A stretch of DNA of 64,000 bases from CAG-873 sp910578365 (GCA_951635545.1 OX620685.1:3286001-3350000), one strand, 5' to 3'; shown: positions 43,324 through 52,639, counted from the first letter of the stretch. Numbers and translations: made by a program. Notes: generated by a model from the sequence alone, not told the origin.

Positions 43324-43373
43324 AACTGACAACAGGGGTCCGCTTTGGCAGCGGGCCCCTGTTGTCAGTTTTT
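43324..43373 (+). terminator. Strong terminator of the ompA-type gene
   Basis: AACTGACAACAGGGG (43324-43338) pairs perfectly with 43356-43370. An inner CCGC/GCGG pair extends the stem, and TTTTT closes it (43369-43373). Confidence 0.95.
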
Positions 43374-43386
43374 GAAGCTTATGTAA

Positions 43387-43631
43387 TCACTTTGCAATCT
43401 CGCGCGGGAAGAGCGAGATTCGCAGACGGGCCGCGCCCATAGGCACCAGCGTAAGGCGGGTGGAACTGCTGCTGCGTACGGCGTCCTCCGACGGCAGTAC
43501 ATCGGTCCTGCCAGTGCGAGTCATCCTGAACAAAGGCCTTGTCGCGGCTGTCGTGCTGCTCTACATTCTCATCGATTTTCAGCGACAGAGTCAGAGGTCC
43601 GTAATTGACACTTACGCCAGACTCAGAGGGT
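43387..43631 (-). pseudogene. C-terminal remnant of a GH127/DUF1680-like glycoside hydrolase
   Basis: Two - strand frames together read like the end of a beta-L-arabinofuranosidase-type protein. The first has VNYGPLTLSLKIDENVEQHD and VQDDSHWQ. The second, in another frame, has STRLTLVPMGAARLRISLFP just before the stop at 43387, a typical family ending. The middle is missing, so there is a deletion with frameshift, and the 5' part is gone. The upstream edge coincides with an AACACCCTCTGAGT sequence like the end of the repeat at 23177-23438. Family assignment is from memory of the motif. Confidence 0.5.
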
Positions 43632-43710
43632 GTTCAGTATCATAGAATCGAGTAGGAGGTAAACACTAATCATAGGGTGTTTATCTCCTACTTTCGTGTT
43701 TACCGACCTC

Positions 43711-43746
43711 TCACACCACCGTACGTGCCGTTCGGCATACGGCGGT
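43711..43746 (-). ncRNA. Group II intron domain V
   Basis: On the - strand GCCGTATGCCG-AACG-GCACGTACGGT forms the catalytic hairpin, with the usual two-base bulge side and a short tetraloop. It follows the maturase stop directly (43749) and precedes the domain VI stem, the standard order. Confidence 0.9.
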
Positions 43747-43965
43747 TCTTAACGCGGATGCAGTTTCTCGTAATACTCCGTAAGTGTGGGATAGTGCGCT
43801 CGTTTCAGGTTCTCCATTGATATGGCTCGTGTCAGTATCGGGCTGTGAACAGTGCGCCAGTATCCCTTTCGGGTGTTAGCCCATTGCCATGCCTGCCATT
43901 TCGCGATGCCACATCGTTGCAGGTTCTTGAAGCGTGTCCGCACTCGTTTCCAGCATTTCCATATA

Positions 43966-45116
43966 ACGCGAGTTCGGGATAAGAAATGCTATAAAAAAGT
44001 TGAATAGGCAGCTTGAAAAAGTTGCCTATTCTTTTGGTAATTTCGCTGATATTTAGTAATTTAGAGGTGACAAACAATAAATACTGTATCATGATTACCG
44101 AAAGTAAAGTTACTGAAATTTTTTGTATTGCAGATGATTTCTGCAAAGAATTTGAGGGTGAGATGGCAAAAAATGCACTTCCGTCCACAACTGACACTCC
44201 AAAACGGAAAAGAAAGCGCATGATGTCGGATGCCGAGGTCATCACGATTCTGATCTGTTTCCACTTCAATTCGTACCGAAACTTCAAGCACTATTATCTG
44301 GGATGTGTGCGCATTCACTGGAAGCATCTGTTTCCGCAGACATTCTCCTACAACCGCTTCGTGGAGGTCATGCCCCGATGTTTTGTGGCTATGACCATGT
44401 TCCTGCGACTTGCATGTTTCGGAGAGTGCACGGGAATAAGTTTTGTGGACAGCACCTGCATTCCGGTCATTCACAACAAGCGCCAGTTCAACATGAAAGT
44501 CTTCAAGGATATCGCGGCCAAGGGTAAGAGTACGATGGGATGGTATGTAGGCTTCAAGCTACATCTGCTATGTAACGAAAAAGGGGAACTGATCAACTTC
44601 GTATTGACACGTGCCAATGTGGATGACCGCAACGAGGATGTGATTGACACGCTGACAGACAAGGTGTTCGGCAAACTTTATGCCGACAAGGGATATATAT
44701 CGCAGTCTCTTTTCGGACATCTTTGGGATGACGGAATACATATTGTGACAGGTCTTCGCTCGAACATGAAACAGCGTCTCATGCCGTTCTATGACAGGAT
44801 GATGCTTCGTAAAAGGAGCATCATCGAATCCATAAACGACATGCTGAAGAATGTGGCGCAGCTCGTCCACTCCCGCCATCGTAGTGTACACAACTTCCTC
44901 ATGAACCTGCTTGCGGCAATGGGGGCGTATTGTTTTTTCGCCACAAAGCCGGAAGTGAACTTCGACTTTGAGGTACCCGAGTCAAACGGGCAGCTTGTCC
45001 TCTGGGATTAACAACACCAAACTGTACAAATAAATCAGGCGACCTTGAAAGGCCGCCCAATACTCTATGTCTTTTGCTTGGTTGAAAATCATAAAGTTCT
45101 TATCCCGAACTCGCGT
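43966..45116 (+). mobile_element. IS982-family element, copy 1
   Basis: A 1151-bp element with 20-base terminal inverted repeats ACGCGAGTTCGGGATAAGAA (43966-43985 and 45097-45116). The 5-base target duplication ATATA is intact on both sides (43961-43965, 45117-45121). It is inserted in the maturase X domain of the group II intron. It carries one transposase gene. Confidence 0.95.
44091..45011 (+). CDS. IS982-family transposase (copy 1)
   Basis: A 306-residue DDE transposase from the ATG at 44091 (MITESKVTEIFCIADDF, the family's usual start); a longer upstream frame runs into the element leader and is not used. Catalytic residues are seen in FVDSTCIPV (first Asp), LYADKGYIS (second Asp) and RKRSIIESIND (Glu). 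The basic KRKRKRMMSDAEVITI region near residue 40 is typical. The protein is identical to that of copy 2. Confidence 0.95.
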   Translation: MITESKVTEIFCIADDFCKEFEGEMAKNALPSTTDTPKRKRKRMMSDAEVITILICFHFNSYRNFKHYYLGCVRIHWKHLFPQTFSYNRFVEVMPRCFVAMTMFLRLACFGECTGISFVDSTCIPVIHNKRQFNMKVFKDIAAKGKSTMGWYVGFKLHLLCNEKGELINFVLTRANVDDRNEDVIDTLTDKVFGKLYADKGYISQSLFGHLWDDGIHIVTGLRSNMKQRLMPFYDRMMLRKRSIIESINDMLKNVAQLVHSRHRSVHNFLMNLLAAMGAYCFFATKPEVNFDFEVPESNGQLVLWD

Positions 45117-46712
45117 ATATACACATGCGTATGCGACTGCGCAACCATTCGTCAGTTTCTTTCACAAAGTTGCGCATCTCGGCATGCCGAAAGTAGTTAA
45201 CCCACCCTCGGATTGCATTGGTCAGTTTCTCCTTGCGCTTATCGTACCCCCAGCCGTTACTGCGCGATGTCAGCTCTTTGAGCTTCGCCCGCAGTTTTGC
45301 TTTGGTTCTCGGGTGAACGCACAAGCGAGCCTTTCCTCTTCACATGTTGAACGAGTAGCCGAGGTACTTCTGGCCGTGGACACTGCCGACGTGAGTTTTC
45401 TCGCGATTAACTTTGAGGAAGAGTTTCCCCTCTATGAACTTCGTGATGCTTTCGAATACCCTTTCGGCCGCTCTCGGACTTTTACAGAAGATGACGCAGT
45501 CATCGGCATAACGCACAAACGGAAGTCCGCGCCTTTCAAGTTCGCGGTCAAGTTCCGTCAGCATTATGTTGCTCAGTATGGGACTGAGTGGTCCGCCTTG
45601 CGGCACGCCATCCGTTGTGTCCTCATACTTGTGACTGACTATTACGCCTGCATTGAGATACTTGTGTATCAGCGATATGACCCTGCCGTCTTTGATTGTC
45701 TCGCCAAGCAGTTGTATCAGCTTGCTGTGATTAACGGTGTCGAAGAACTTCTCAAGGTCAAGGTCTATGCAGTATTTATAGCCACCATTGATGATTTCCT
45801 GCGCCTCTTGCAACGCTTGGTGTGCGCTCCGTCTCGGGCGGAAGCCGTAGCTCGTAGCCGAAAATTTAGGTTCGTACACCAGGCTCAGCACCTGGGCTAT
45901 GGATTGCTGGATGACGCGGTCGACAACGGTGGGTATGCCGAGTTGGCGCGTCTTGCCTCCCTCTTTGGGTATCTCTACCCTCCTTACGGGATTGGGGCGG
46001 TATCTTCCGCCAAGCAGACTTTCTGTTATTTCATCCTTGTGTTCACGCAGATACGGAAGCAGTTGTTCTACTTCCATTCCGTCGATTCCACCGCTCCCCT
46101 TGTTGGCCTTGACTTGTTTATACGCTCTGTTAAGGTTGTCGGAAGTTAGGATATACTCTAACATCCTGTCTGACGATAGTTGCACTTCTACGAGTTCGTC
46201 TCCTACTATCCCAATCAAAGTAGGCGCTCCCTCATACCTTTCGCGTTCCGCGCTATTCTTCCGAGGGCAGCTTTCTGTTGTTTTCGGCTTTTCTCCTTTC
46301 ATCGGGTAAAATAAAGTTTTGCTCGTGTGGTTAAGTTTTGCCCTTCGTCGCCGCCCACGAGCTTTAAGGCGATGACTACTATGGCTTCTGCTGACTTCTG
46401 TGGGTTCGTTGTTACTGCTTACCTTTCGGCTCGCCCCACAGACCTCCCCGATTAAGAACACAATCTTTCGGTCTTATACTCCCTTGATTTACTCTCGTCA
46501 GCCCGGATAGCTATCGGGCTTCGGTTTGTTTAGCAACCTTACCCCTGACTTCGAGCCTTATATCATGTTTCTGTGCGTGGAGCCAGACTTTTGTCCTTAG
46601 CTTCCTTCCGATTCTCCTCACGGCAGACACCGTTGCCTCGGACTATGCGCTTCCCGCTATCGGGGCGCGCTCGGGACTTCCACCCGTTAGATTATGCCCA
46701 TGTCGGGCGAAC

Positions 46713-46752
46713 TATAAAAAGGACATCGCTCTCTGTGTGGAGAACGATGTCC
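46713..46752 (-). terminator. Terminator of the M49 peptidase gene (group II intron target)
   Basis: On the - strand GGACATCG (complement of 46745-46752) pairs with CGATGTCC (complement of 46721-46728), extended by TCTC/GAGA. TTTTTATA follows. The group II intron begins at the very next base. Confidence 0.9.
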
Positions 46753-46804
46753 ATATTACTTTCGTGGAAACACGGATGCTATGATTCATCCGCGCCGCGA
46801 CTGC

Positions 46805-48823
46805 TTACTTCAGACCGTTGTAGTCCTTGCCATAGCGAATCATCTGCGGAATGTAGTCTTCGGTGTATTTTACTGCCACGTCAACCACATTGCCGTCCTT
46901 GTCGGCAACCAGACTGTAAACGGGGTTTACAAATCCGCGGTAAGGAGCGATGTTCAGGTGCGAATAGCGGTCGAGCACTTCTTTGTGGAGCTTGGGGTCG
47001 ACCTTTACAGCATACTTTTCAACAAGTGCGGCTCCGGCAGCATAGTCGCCGGTGCTCTTGATGCGCTGGATTTCGCCAAGCAGCCGGCCGAAGAGGCCGC
47101 GCAGCTTTTCGTAATCGTTGATTTTGATGTATGTCTTACCGTCGACTTTCACCATTTCGATTACATTGTCGGCCTTGCCATTTTCGTACACCCACTCGGC
47201 AATGAGCTTGCGGTTGCGCATGTGGGCCTCCTCTACATCCTTGCCGGGTTCAATTCGCATCAGCTGGGTCATCATGCCGTTGAGAATGTATTTGTAATAT
47301 TCGGCCTTGTAGGCTTCGGGGTTGTCGAGCAAGCCGAGTTCAACCATCTTGGGGTCGCCCAGATAGTACAGGGCAAAGAGGTCGGCGCGGGTTTCCTCGA
47401 GAGTTGAACCGTGTGCCTTGAGGGCGTCGGGATCGACACCGGGCAGAAGTTTGCCGCTGCCGTGGCCCAGACACTCGTGGAGGTCGGTATGGAGGTTATC
47501 GGTAATGAAAAGGTACTTGTCGAGCAGTTCGCGTGTAGGCTGGTCGATAACGAATTCTTCGTTGAAACCGTTGCCGTGCGATGCTTCGTCGTATGCCTGG
47601 GTAATGTTTTCGATGGTCACCGATTTGGAGCCGTGTGCGGCGCGAATCCAGTTGGCGTTGGGCAGATTGATGCCAATGGGGGTCGACGGATAAGCGTCGC
47701 CTGCCAGAATGGCGGCTGTAATAACCTTGGCGCTGACACCTTTTACTGAGTCTTTGCGGAAGCGCGGGTCAACCGGCGAGTTGTTCTCGAACCACTGAGC
47801 CTCGCTGCTGAGTACTTCGGTACGGTGGCTGGCGGGAATGTTCTTGAAATTAACAATCGACTCCCAGCTGCCGGTCATGCCAAGGGGATCGCCGTAGCTT
47901 TCGATGAAGCCGTTGATAAAGTCGACCTGCGAAGCGGTGTCGGTTACCCAGGTGATGCTGTAGTCGTCGAAGGTGCGGAGGTCGCCGCTGCGGTAATATT
48001 CAATAAGTTTGGCTATGGTATTGCGCTGTACTTCGTTTTCAGCAAACTGCATTGCCTTTTCCAGATTCTCCACAATGTGAGCGATGGCATCGTTGTAATA
48101 ACCGCCAAGACGGTACACCTGCTCTACCACATTGCCGTTTGCGTCTTTGGTTACACGGGCATTGAGGCCGTAGCTTACGGGGGTGGTGTCGGCAGGATTC
48201 TTCATGGCGGCATAGAAGTCTTCAACTTCTTTCTGGGTCACACCTTCGTACATATTGTTTGCCGAAGTAAGAATGAGGTCCTGACCTTCGGCCTGGTTCA
48301 CTCTTTTAGCATAGATTTCGGGGTTGAAGATTACCTCGAGCAGTTCGCCCTGCATGGAGCGCCAGCGGGCGTCGGCCGGGAGTTTGGCAAGTTCGCGCTC
48401 AAGAAAATTGCGGCTGAACTCGGGCACAAACTTGTCGGTCGAATAGTGATGATGTATGCCGTTTGCAAACCACACCTGCTTGAGATAGGTTTCGAAGGCC
48501 TTGTATTCCTTGTCGGTTTTGCGGTCGCCTTTGTAGTTGTTGTACACATCTTCGAGCATGTAGCGTATGGGAAGATTGTACTTGCAGTTCTGGTCCCACA
48601 GTATGTCGCGGCCCCAGAGGGCGGCTTCGTTCAGATAGTAGATAAGTCGCTTCTGATTCAGCGAAAGTTCTTCGAAACCGGGGACTTTGTAACGAAGCAC
48701 TTCAATGTCGGCAAAACGGTCGTTCACGTAGTTGAATTCTTTTTCCGGAGCTTCGGCCTGGGCAGCATTGGCATACACACCCATGGCAACTGCAGCACCC
48801 GCGATGATTGCTTTTAGTTTCAT
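46805..48823 (-). CDS. M49-family dipeptidyl peptidase III
   Basis: A zinc metallopeptidase of 672 residues that removes dipeptides from peptide N-termini. The M49 zinc site is HECLGH (H449, E450, H454), with the third ligand in EETRAD (E476/E477). Bacterial members show this five-spaced HExxGH form. The N-terminus (MKLKAIIAGAAVAMGVYANAAQA) is a clear signal peptide, so it acts in the periplasm, probably in peptide degradation for amino-acid use. It lies downstream of the dxr-rseP-rlmI genes by 26 bases and may be read through from them. Its terminator is the landing site of the group II intron. Confidence 0.92.
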   Translation of the reverse strand: MKLKAIIAGAAVAMGVYANAAQAEAPEKEFNYVNDRFADIEVLRYKVPGFEELSLNQKRLIYYLNEAALWGRDILWDQNCKYNLPIRYMLEDVYNNYKGDRKTDKEYKAFETYLKQVWFANGIHHHYSTDKFVPEFSRNFLERELAKLPADARWRSMQGELLEVIFNPEIYAKRVNQAEGQDLILTSANNMYEGVTQKEVEDFYAAMKNPADTTPVSYGLNARVTKDANGNVVEQVYRLGGYYNDAIAHIVENLEKAMQFAENEVQRNTIAKLIEYYRSGDLRTFDDYSITWVTDTASQVDFINGFIESYGDPLGMTGSWESIVNFKNIPASHRTEVLSSEAQWFENNSPVDPRFRKDSVKGVSAKVITAAILAGDAYPSTPIGINLPNANWIRAAHGSKSVTIENITQAYDEASHGNGFNEEFVIDQPTRELLDKYLFITDNLHTDLHECLGHGSGKLLPGVDPDALKAHGSTLEETRADLFALYYLGDPKMVELGLLDNPEAYKAEYYKYILNGMMTQLMRIEPGKDVEEAHMRNRKLIAEWVYENGKADNVIEMVKVDGKTYIKINDYEKLRGLFGRLLGEIQRIKSTGDYAAGAALVEKYAVKVDPKLHKEVLDRYSHLNIAPYRGFVNPVYSLVADKDGNVVDVAVKYTEDYIPQMIRYGKDYNGLK

Positions 48824-48849
48824 TTTAAGGATATTTTGGGGAGAATGTA

Positions 48850-50034
48850 TTATTCAACATATAGTATAAGCCCCTTGAGGTACTCACCCTCGGGGTGATA
48901 TATGTTGACCGGATGGTCGGCCGGCTGTGTGAGCTGGTGAAGTATGCGCACACGACGGCCGGTCTGTGCCGCGGCCGAGAACACTGCCAGGCGAAACTGC
49001 TCCTTGGTCACTGCCTGCGAGCAGCTGAAAGTGAACAGTATGCCTCCGGGGGCGATACGCTCAAAGGCCGCCGCATTCAGGCGTTGATAGCCGCGAAGGG
49101 CGTTTCGCAGGGCACTCCTATGCTTGGCAAAGGCCGGTGGGTCGAGGATTATGAGGTCATAGGTATTATGCTCCATGGCATCGAGATACTTAAACGCATC
49201 GGTGGCGAATGCCTTGTGGCGATTGTCGCCGGGGAAGTTCAAGTCCACGTTGGCCTCTGTAAGCGTCACGGCCTTGGCCGATGAATCCACACTATGCACA
49301 AGCTCGGCGCCGCCGCGCATGGCATAAACCGAGAAGCCGCCGGTGTAGCAGAACATGTTCAGTACCCGGCGCCCGCGGCTGTAGTGCTGCAGCAGACTGC
49401 GGTTGTCGCGCTGGTCAACGAAGAATCCTGTCTTCTGGCCGCGCAGCCAGTCGATGTTAAATTTCAGCCCGTTCTCCACCGCCACCGAACCACCGGGTGT
49501 ACCGGCTATATAGTCGTTCTGAGGGTCGAGCCGCGCCTTGTACGGCAGTGTTGTTTCCGATTTATAGTAAACGGCCTTGATGTCTGCACCGGGCAGCTGC
49601 ATCAGCGCGTCGGCTATTATGTGGCGGGCAAAGTGCATGCCGGGCGAATGTGCCTGAACTACTGCGGTAGTATCGTAGATATCCACCACCAGGCCCGGCA
49701 GAAAGTCGCCCTCGCCATGTACAAGGCGGAAGGCGTTGTTGTCGTCGCGGCGCAGGCCAAGAGCCTCACGCATGCGCCATGCCTGCTGCAGACGTGCGGC
49801 ATAGAAGTCGGCGTCGATTTTGCTGTCGTTAAAGTCGAGCATGCGCACGGCAATGCTGCCTATCTGAAAGTGCCCTACCCCCATGGGATTACCATCGTGG
49901 TCGAGTACCCGCACTACGCTGCCTTCCTCAAGGTCGGCCGGCATGTGGGTAAGGGCCCCCGAGAATACCCAGGGATGAAAGCGTCGGAGCGACTCGTCTT
50001 TGCCGCGTTTGAGTTTTAATACAGGATAATCCAT
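48850..50034 (-). CDS. rlmI: 23S rRNA (cytosine) methyltransferase, RlmI-like
   Basis: A 394-residue cytoplasmic SAM-dependent methyltransferase. The N-terminal PUA-type domain (about 1-80, LKRGKDESLRRFHPWVFSGAL) is followed by a central RlmI-type domain and a Rossmann core. That core has VLNMFCYTGGFSVYAMRGGA (SAM motif I, about 225-244), DLIILDPPAFAKH (motif IV) and FTFSCSQAV (motif VI with cysteine). RlmI makes m5C1962 in E. coli; the exact base here is inferred. The start lies 2 bases after the rseP stop, so it is the third gene of a dxr-rseP-rlmI unit. Confidence 0.88.
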   Translation of the reverse strand: MDYPVLKLKRGKDESLRRFHPWVFSGALTHMPADLEEGSVVRVLDHDGNPMGVGHFQIGSIAVRMLDFNDSKIDADFYAARLQQAWRMREALGLRRDDNNAFRLVHGEGDFLPGLVVDIYDTTAVVQAHSPGMHFARHIIADALMQLPGADIKAVYYKSETTLPYKARLDPQNDYIAGTPGGSVAVENGLKFNIDWLRGQKTGFFVDQRDNRSLLQHYSRGRRVLNMFCYTGGFSVYAMRGGAELVHSVDSSAKAVTLTEANVDLNFPGDNRHKAFATDAFKYLDAMEHNTYDLIILDPPAFAKHRSALRNALRGYQRLNAAAFERIAPGGILFTFSCSQAVTKEQFRLAVFSAAAQTGRRVRILHQLTQPADHPVNIYHPEGEYLKGLILYVE

Positions 50035-50035
50035 T

Positions 50036-51475
50036 TTATTTCAGTAACATCCGGTAAACATCGTTGAAATTGGCATACACCAACAGCAACAGCAGGAAGA
50101 ACATGCCTATTGTATTGGCAATCTCGATAAAGCGTTCGCTCATGCGGCGACGTGTAACAATTTCTACAAGCAGGAAGAGTATGTAGCCGCCGTCGAGCGC
50201 CGGTATTGGTATCACGTTCATAAAGGCCAGGATAACTGACAAAAATGCAGTAATCTGCCAGAAACTGTACCAATTCCATTTGTCGGGGAAAAGCGAGCCA
50301 AGTGTGCCGAATCCGCCTACACTCTGAGCGCCTTCTTTAGTGAATACCAGCCCGAGCGACGATACATAGCTGGCAAGCTGGCCGGTGCCTATTTCCCAGC
50401 CACGGGGTACAGCCTGGAATATATTGTAATTGATATGCTCGGTGTCGAATATCTCGGTAGGTGACACCATCTGTATGCCCAGCAGACCGCTTTCGCCGAG
50501 TTCAACCGGCACGGTCGACTTGGCACCGTCGCGTTCTATTACCAAAGTGGTTTTCTGCCCTTTGTATTTTGTCAGAGCCGGACGGAACTCGGTTATTGCC
50601 GGAGTTGTGTCGGCACCGACTTTAAGAATACGGTCGCCGGGCTTCAGGCCGGCCTTGTCTGCCGCTTCTCCGTTGACTGTCGAGGCCACATACACAGGCA
50701 CACGAATCATCATGGCGCGGTAGTCTTTACCCTTGGTTGCCATCTGTTTCAGCAGGTGATCGCCAATCTCCACGGTCAGAGCGCTGTCGCCTCGCTGCAC
50801 TCCTACGCGTGCCCCGGGCTGAATCATCTTCCACAGTGTGTTGTAGTCCTTGGCGTCGATCGGCTCTGAGTTAAGTGTCACCAGTTTGTCGCCGGTGCGG
50901 AAACCTGCCTGCTGCATCTCCTCCGAAAAGTCGAGGCCTTCTTTCATGGAGCTGTATGGCACATAGTCATCGCCCCAGTGTGCGGCTATACCTATATAAA
51001 TTACAATGGCGAGTATGAAGTTGAACAGCACTCCGGCCACCATTACCAGCAGGCGCTTGTATGCAGCCTTGGAGCGGAACTCCCAGGACTGCGGCTCTGA
51101 GGCCAGGTCTTTTGTGCTTTTTGTTTCGTCGACCATGCCGGCAATGTCGCAATAGCCGCCCAGGGGCAGCCAGCCGAGGCCATAGATGGTGTCGCGCCAA
51201 GTGGGTTTGCCATCGGCGCGGGGACTACGCGGCCGACTTACCTGGAATGTGCGCAACGCACGCTCTTTACCTTCCTTGTCGTAGGCAATAAACTTGAGTG
51301 TGCCCTGCATGGGGTCGTACTTGAGCAACGAGAATTTTGGATTGAAAAAGAGATAGAAGCGGTTGACCTTTATGCCGAACATTCGGGCGAATATGTAGTG
51401 TCCGAATTCGTGTACGGTCACCAGCAGCACCAGAGCCACCACCAGCTGGGCGGCTTTAATCAGAAATAATTCCAT
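50036..51475 (-). CDS. rseP: RIP metalloprotease RseP (site-2 protease)
   Basis: A 479-residue inner-membrane zinc protease that cleaves anti-sigma factors and leftover signal peptides within the membrane. HEFGH at residues 22-26 gives the metal site and catalytic Glu23. The second motif is NVIPIPALDGG near residue 435. Between them are PDZ-type regions (about 190-260 and 265-340, for example KAGLKPGDRILKVGAD). It is slightly longer than the E. coli enzyme, as usual in Bacteroidetes. The ATG directly follows the dxr stop (51476). Confidence 0.93.
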   Translation of the reverse strand: MELFLIKAAQLVVALVLLVTVHEFGHYIFARMFGIKVNRFYLFFNPKFSLLKYDPMQGTLKFIAYDKEGKERALRTFQVSRPRSPRADGKPTWRDTIYGLGWLPLGGYCDIAGMVDETKSTKDLASEPQSWEFRSKAAYKRLLVMVAGVLFNFILAIVIYIGIAAHWGDDYVPYSSMKEGLDFSEEMQQAGFRTGDKLVTLNSEPIDAKDYNTLWKMIQPGARVGVQRGDSALTVEIGDHLLKQMATKGKDYRAMMIRVPVYVASTVNGEAADKAGLKPGDRILKVGADTTPAITEFRPALTKYKGQKTTLVIERDGAKSTVPVELGESGLLGIQMVSPTEIFDTEHINYNIFQAVPRGWEIGTGQLASYVSSLGLVFTKEGAQSVGGFGTLGSLFPDKWNWYSFWQITAFLSVILAFMNVIPIPALDGGYILFLLVEIVTRRRMSERFIEIANTIGMFFLLLLLVYANFNDVYRMLLK

Positions 51476-52639
51476 TTACAATAGCGAGCCTGCGATTTCG
51501 CGGGCGGTTTGATTGGTTTGTATATAATCGGAAAACCCCGGAGAGGCGATGAAGTCGCAGCGGTCGAGGGTTTCGCAGATAATCCGGTAGATGTCATAGA
51601 AGCCTATGCGATCGCGCAGATAGGCTGCGACGGCTATTTCGTTGGCGGCGTTTATCACGCATGCTGAGTTCCCTCCGCTGTTCAGTGCCACGTCGGCGAG
51701 TGTCAGACACGGAAAGCGTTCGGCATCGGGCTTCTCGAAGGTAAGTTCACTTAGATCGGCCAGACTCAGCGGACGCTCGGCGCCGGGCAAACGTGAGGCA
51801 CAGCCGAGGGCATAGGCTATGGGCAGGTGCATATCGGGCACGCCAAGCTGAGCTTTGATGCCGCCGTCGGAAAATTCCACCATCGAATGCACTATTGACT
51901 GCGGATGCACCACTGCGCTGAGCCTGGAAGCGTCGATTCCGAACAGCCAACGAGCTTCAATCAGCTCAAAGGCTTTGTTCATCATCGTGGCGGAGTCGAT
52001 TGTGATTTTAGCGCCCATACTCCAGTTGGGATGTTTCAGTGCGTCGGAGGCCTTTGCCGAGGCTATGCGCTCACGCTGCCAGGTACGGAAGGGACCGCCC
52101 GACGCTGTGATGTACAGGCGGCTGACAGCCAAGGGCTCTTCTCCTTTAAGACACTGATAGATTGCCGAATGTTCGGAATCGACCGGATATATTTTCGAGG
52201 GTGATTCAGCCAATAGCTGCTCAATAAATGCACCGGCCACTACAAGTGTTTCCTTGTTGGCCAGAGCTATTTCCTTGCCGGCCTCTATTGCCTTGACTGT
52301 AGGCAGCAGACCGCTGTAACCTACGGTGGCGGTCACAGTCATATCCACCTCGGGCAGTGCGGCGGCCTCTGCAATGGCATCGGCTCCGGCGGCACATTCT
52401 ATACCCAAAGGCTGAAGTTCGCGGCAAAGGTCGCGGTATAGGCTCTCGTCGGCTATCACGGCCAGCCGCGGACGGTGAATCCGGGCAAGCCTCACAAGCT
52501 CGTCGACCCTGCTCCCGGCGGTAAGTGCCACAGGGCGGTAAAGCTCCGGATGCCGCGCCGCTATGTCGAGAGTTTGCGTACCGATGGAGCCGGTAGCGCC
52601 TATTACGGCTATGTTTTTTATCGGTTTGTCTGTTGTCAC
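51476..52639 (-). CDS. dxr: 1-deoxy-D-xylulose-5-phosphate reductoisomerase
   Basis: Second enzyme of the MEP isoprenoid pathway: NADPH-dependent rearrangement of DXP to MEP, cytoplasmic. About 387 residues. The NADPH motif IGATGSIG is near the N-terminus, and the substrate/metal residues lie in PVDSEHSAI, ASGGPFRTW, HPNWSMGAKITIDSATMMNKAFELIEARWLF and NEIAVAAYL. No ATG is available: GTG at 52639 is chosen (TTDKPIKNIAVIGATG), with TTG at 52654 as alternative. First gene of a dxr-rseP-rlmI operon. The second IS982 copy lies about 190 bases upstream, outside the probable promoter. Confidence 0.93.
   Translation of the reverse strand: MTTDKPIKNIAVIGATGSIGTQTLDIAARHPELYRPVALTAGSRVDELVRLARIHRPRLAVIADESLYRDLCRELQPLGIECAAGADAIAEAAALPEVDMTVTATVGYSGLLPTVKAIEAGKEIALANKETLVVAGAFIEQLLAESPSKIYPVDSEHSAIYQCLKGEEPLAVSRLYITASGGPFRTWQRERIASAKASDALKHPNWSMGAKITIDSATMMNKAFELIEARWLFGIDASRLSAVVHPQSIVHSMVEFSDGGIKAQLGVPDMHLPIAYALGCASRLPGAERPLSLADLSELTFEKPDAERFPCLTLADVALNSGGNSACVINAANEIAVAAYLRDRIGFYDIYRIICETLDRCDFIASPGFSDYIQTNQTAREIAGSLL

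Larger units (their letters stand above)
43749..46302 (-). pseudogene. Group II intron reverse transcriptase/maturase, doubly broken
   Basis: The frame opens at the ATG 46302. Reverse transcriptase blocks are complete: GGIDGMEVEQL, RPVRR-type NPVRRVEIPK, LGIPTVVDRVIQQ, SYGFRPRRSAHQAL, the DLDLEKFFDTVNH block, and YADD at residues 265-268. After GYSFNM comes an in-frame TGA (45340-45342); the same frame then continues into the maturase X domain (RLCVHPRTKAKLRAKLKEL, NGWGYDKR). The IS982 element at 43966-45116 cuts this domain. Across the 5-base duplication the frame rejoins exactly (RIRMCIWKCWKRV) and ends LHPR at 43749. No endonuclease domain is visible, as expected for class C. Confidence 0.88.
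43647..46712 (-). mobile_element. Group II intron, class C-like, interrupted by IS982
   Basis: The 5' end on the - strand begins GTTCGCCCGACATGGGC at 46712, followed by the domain I start (CGGGTGGAAGTCCCG). The 3' end shows domain V (43711-43746) and domain VI (43651-43692, a 16-base stem with one mismatch). A reverse transcriptase/maturase reading frame lies inside. It sits about 8 bases past the stem of the terminator of the M49 peptidase gene. Class C introns are known to target such terminators. Without the IS982 insertion it would be about 1.9 kb. The ends are estimated to a few bases. Confidence 0.85.

Noticed and set aside
43460..43645. A 61-codon + frame starting with GTG
   Set aside because: It is antisense to the hydrolase remnant, whose two - strand frames carry recognisable motifs.
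45340..45342. TGA in the maturase as a selenocysteine or recoded codon
   Set aside because: No SECIS-like hairpin or related gene is seen, and the same gene is also broken by IS982; a nonsense mutation is simpler.
45067..46149. A 360-codon open frame on the + strand
   Set aside because: It lies antisense to the group II intron reverse transcriptase, which has complete RT motifs.
47825..48817. A 330-codon open frame on the + strand
   Set aside because: It is antisense to the M49 peptidase, which carries the zinc motifs.
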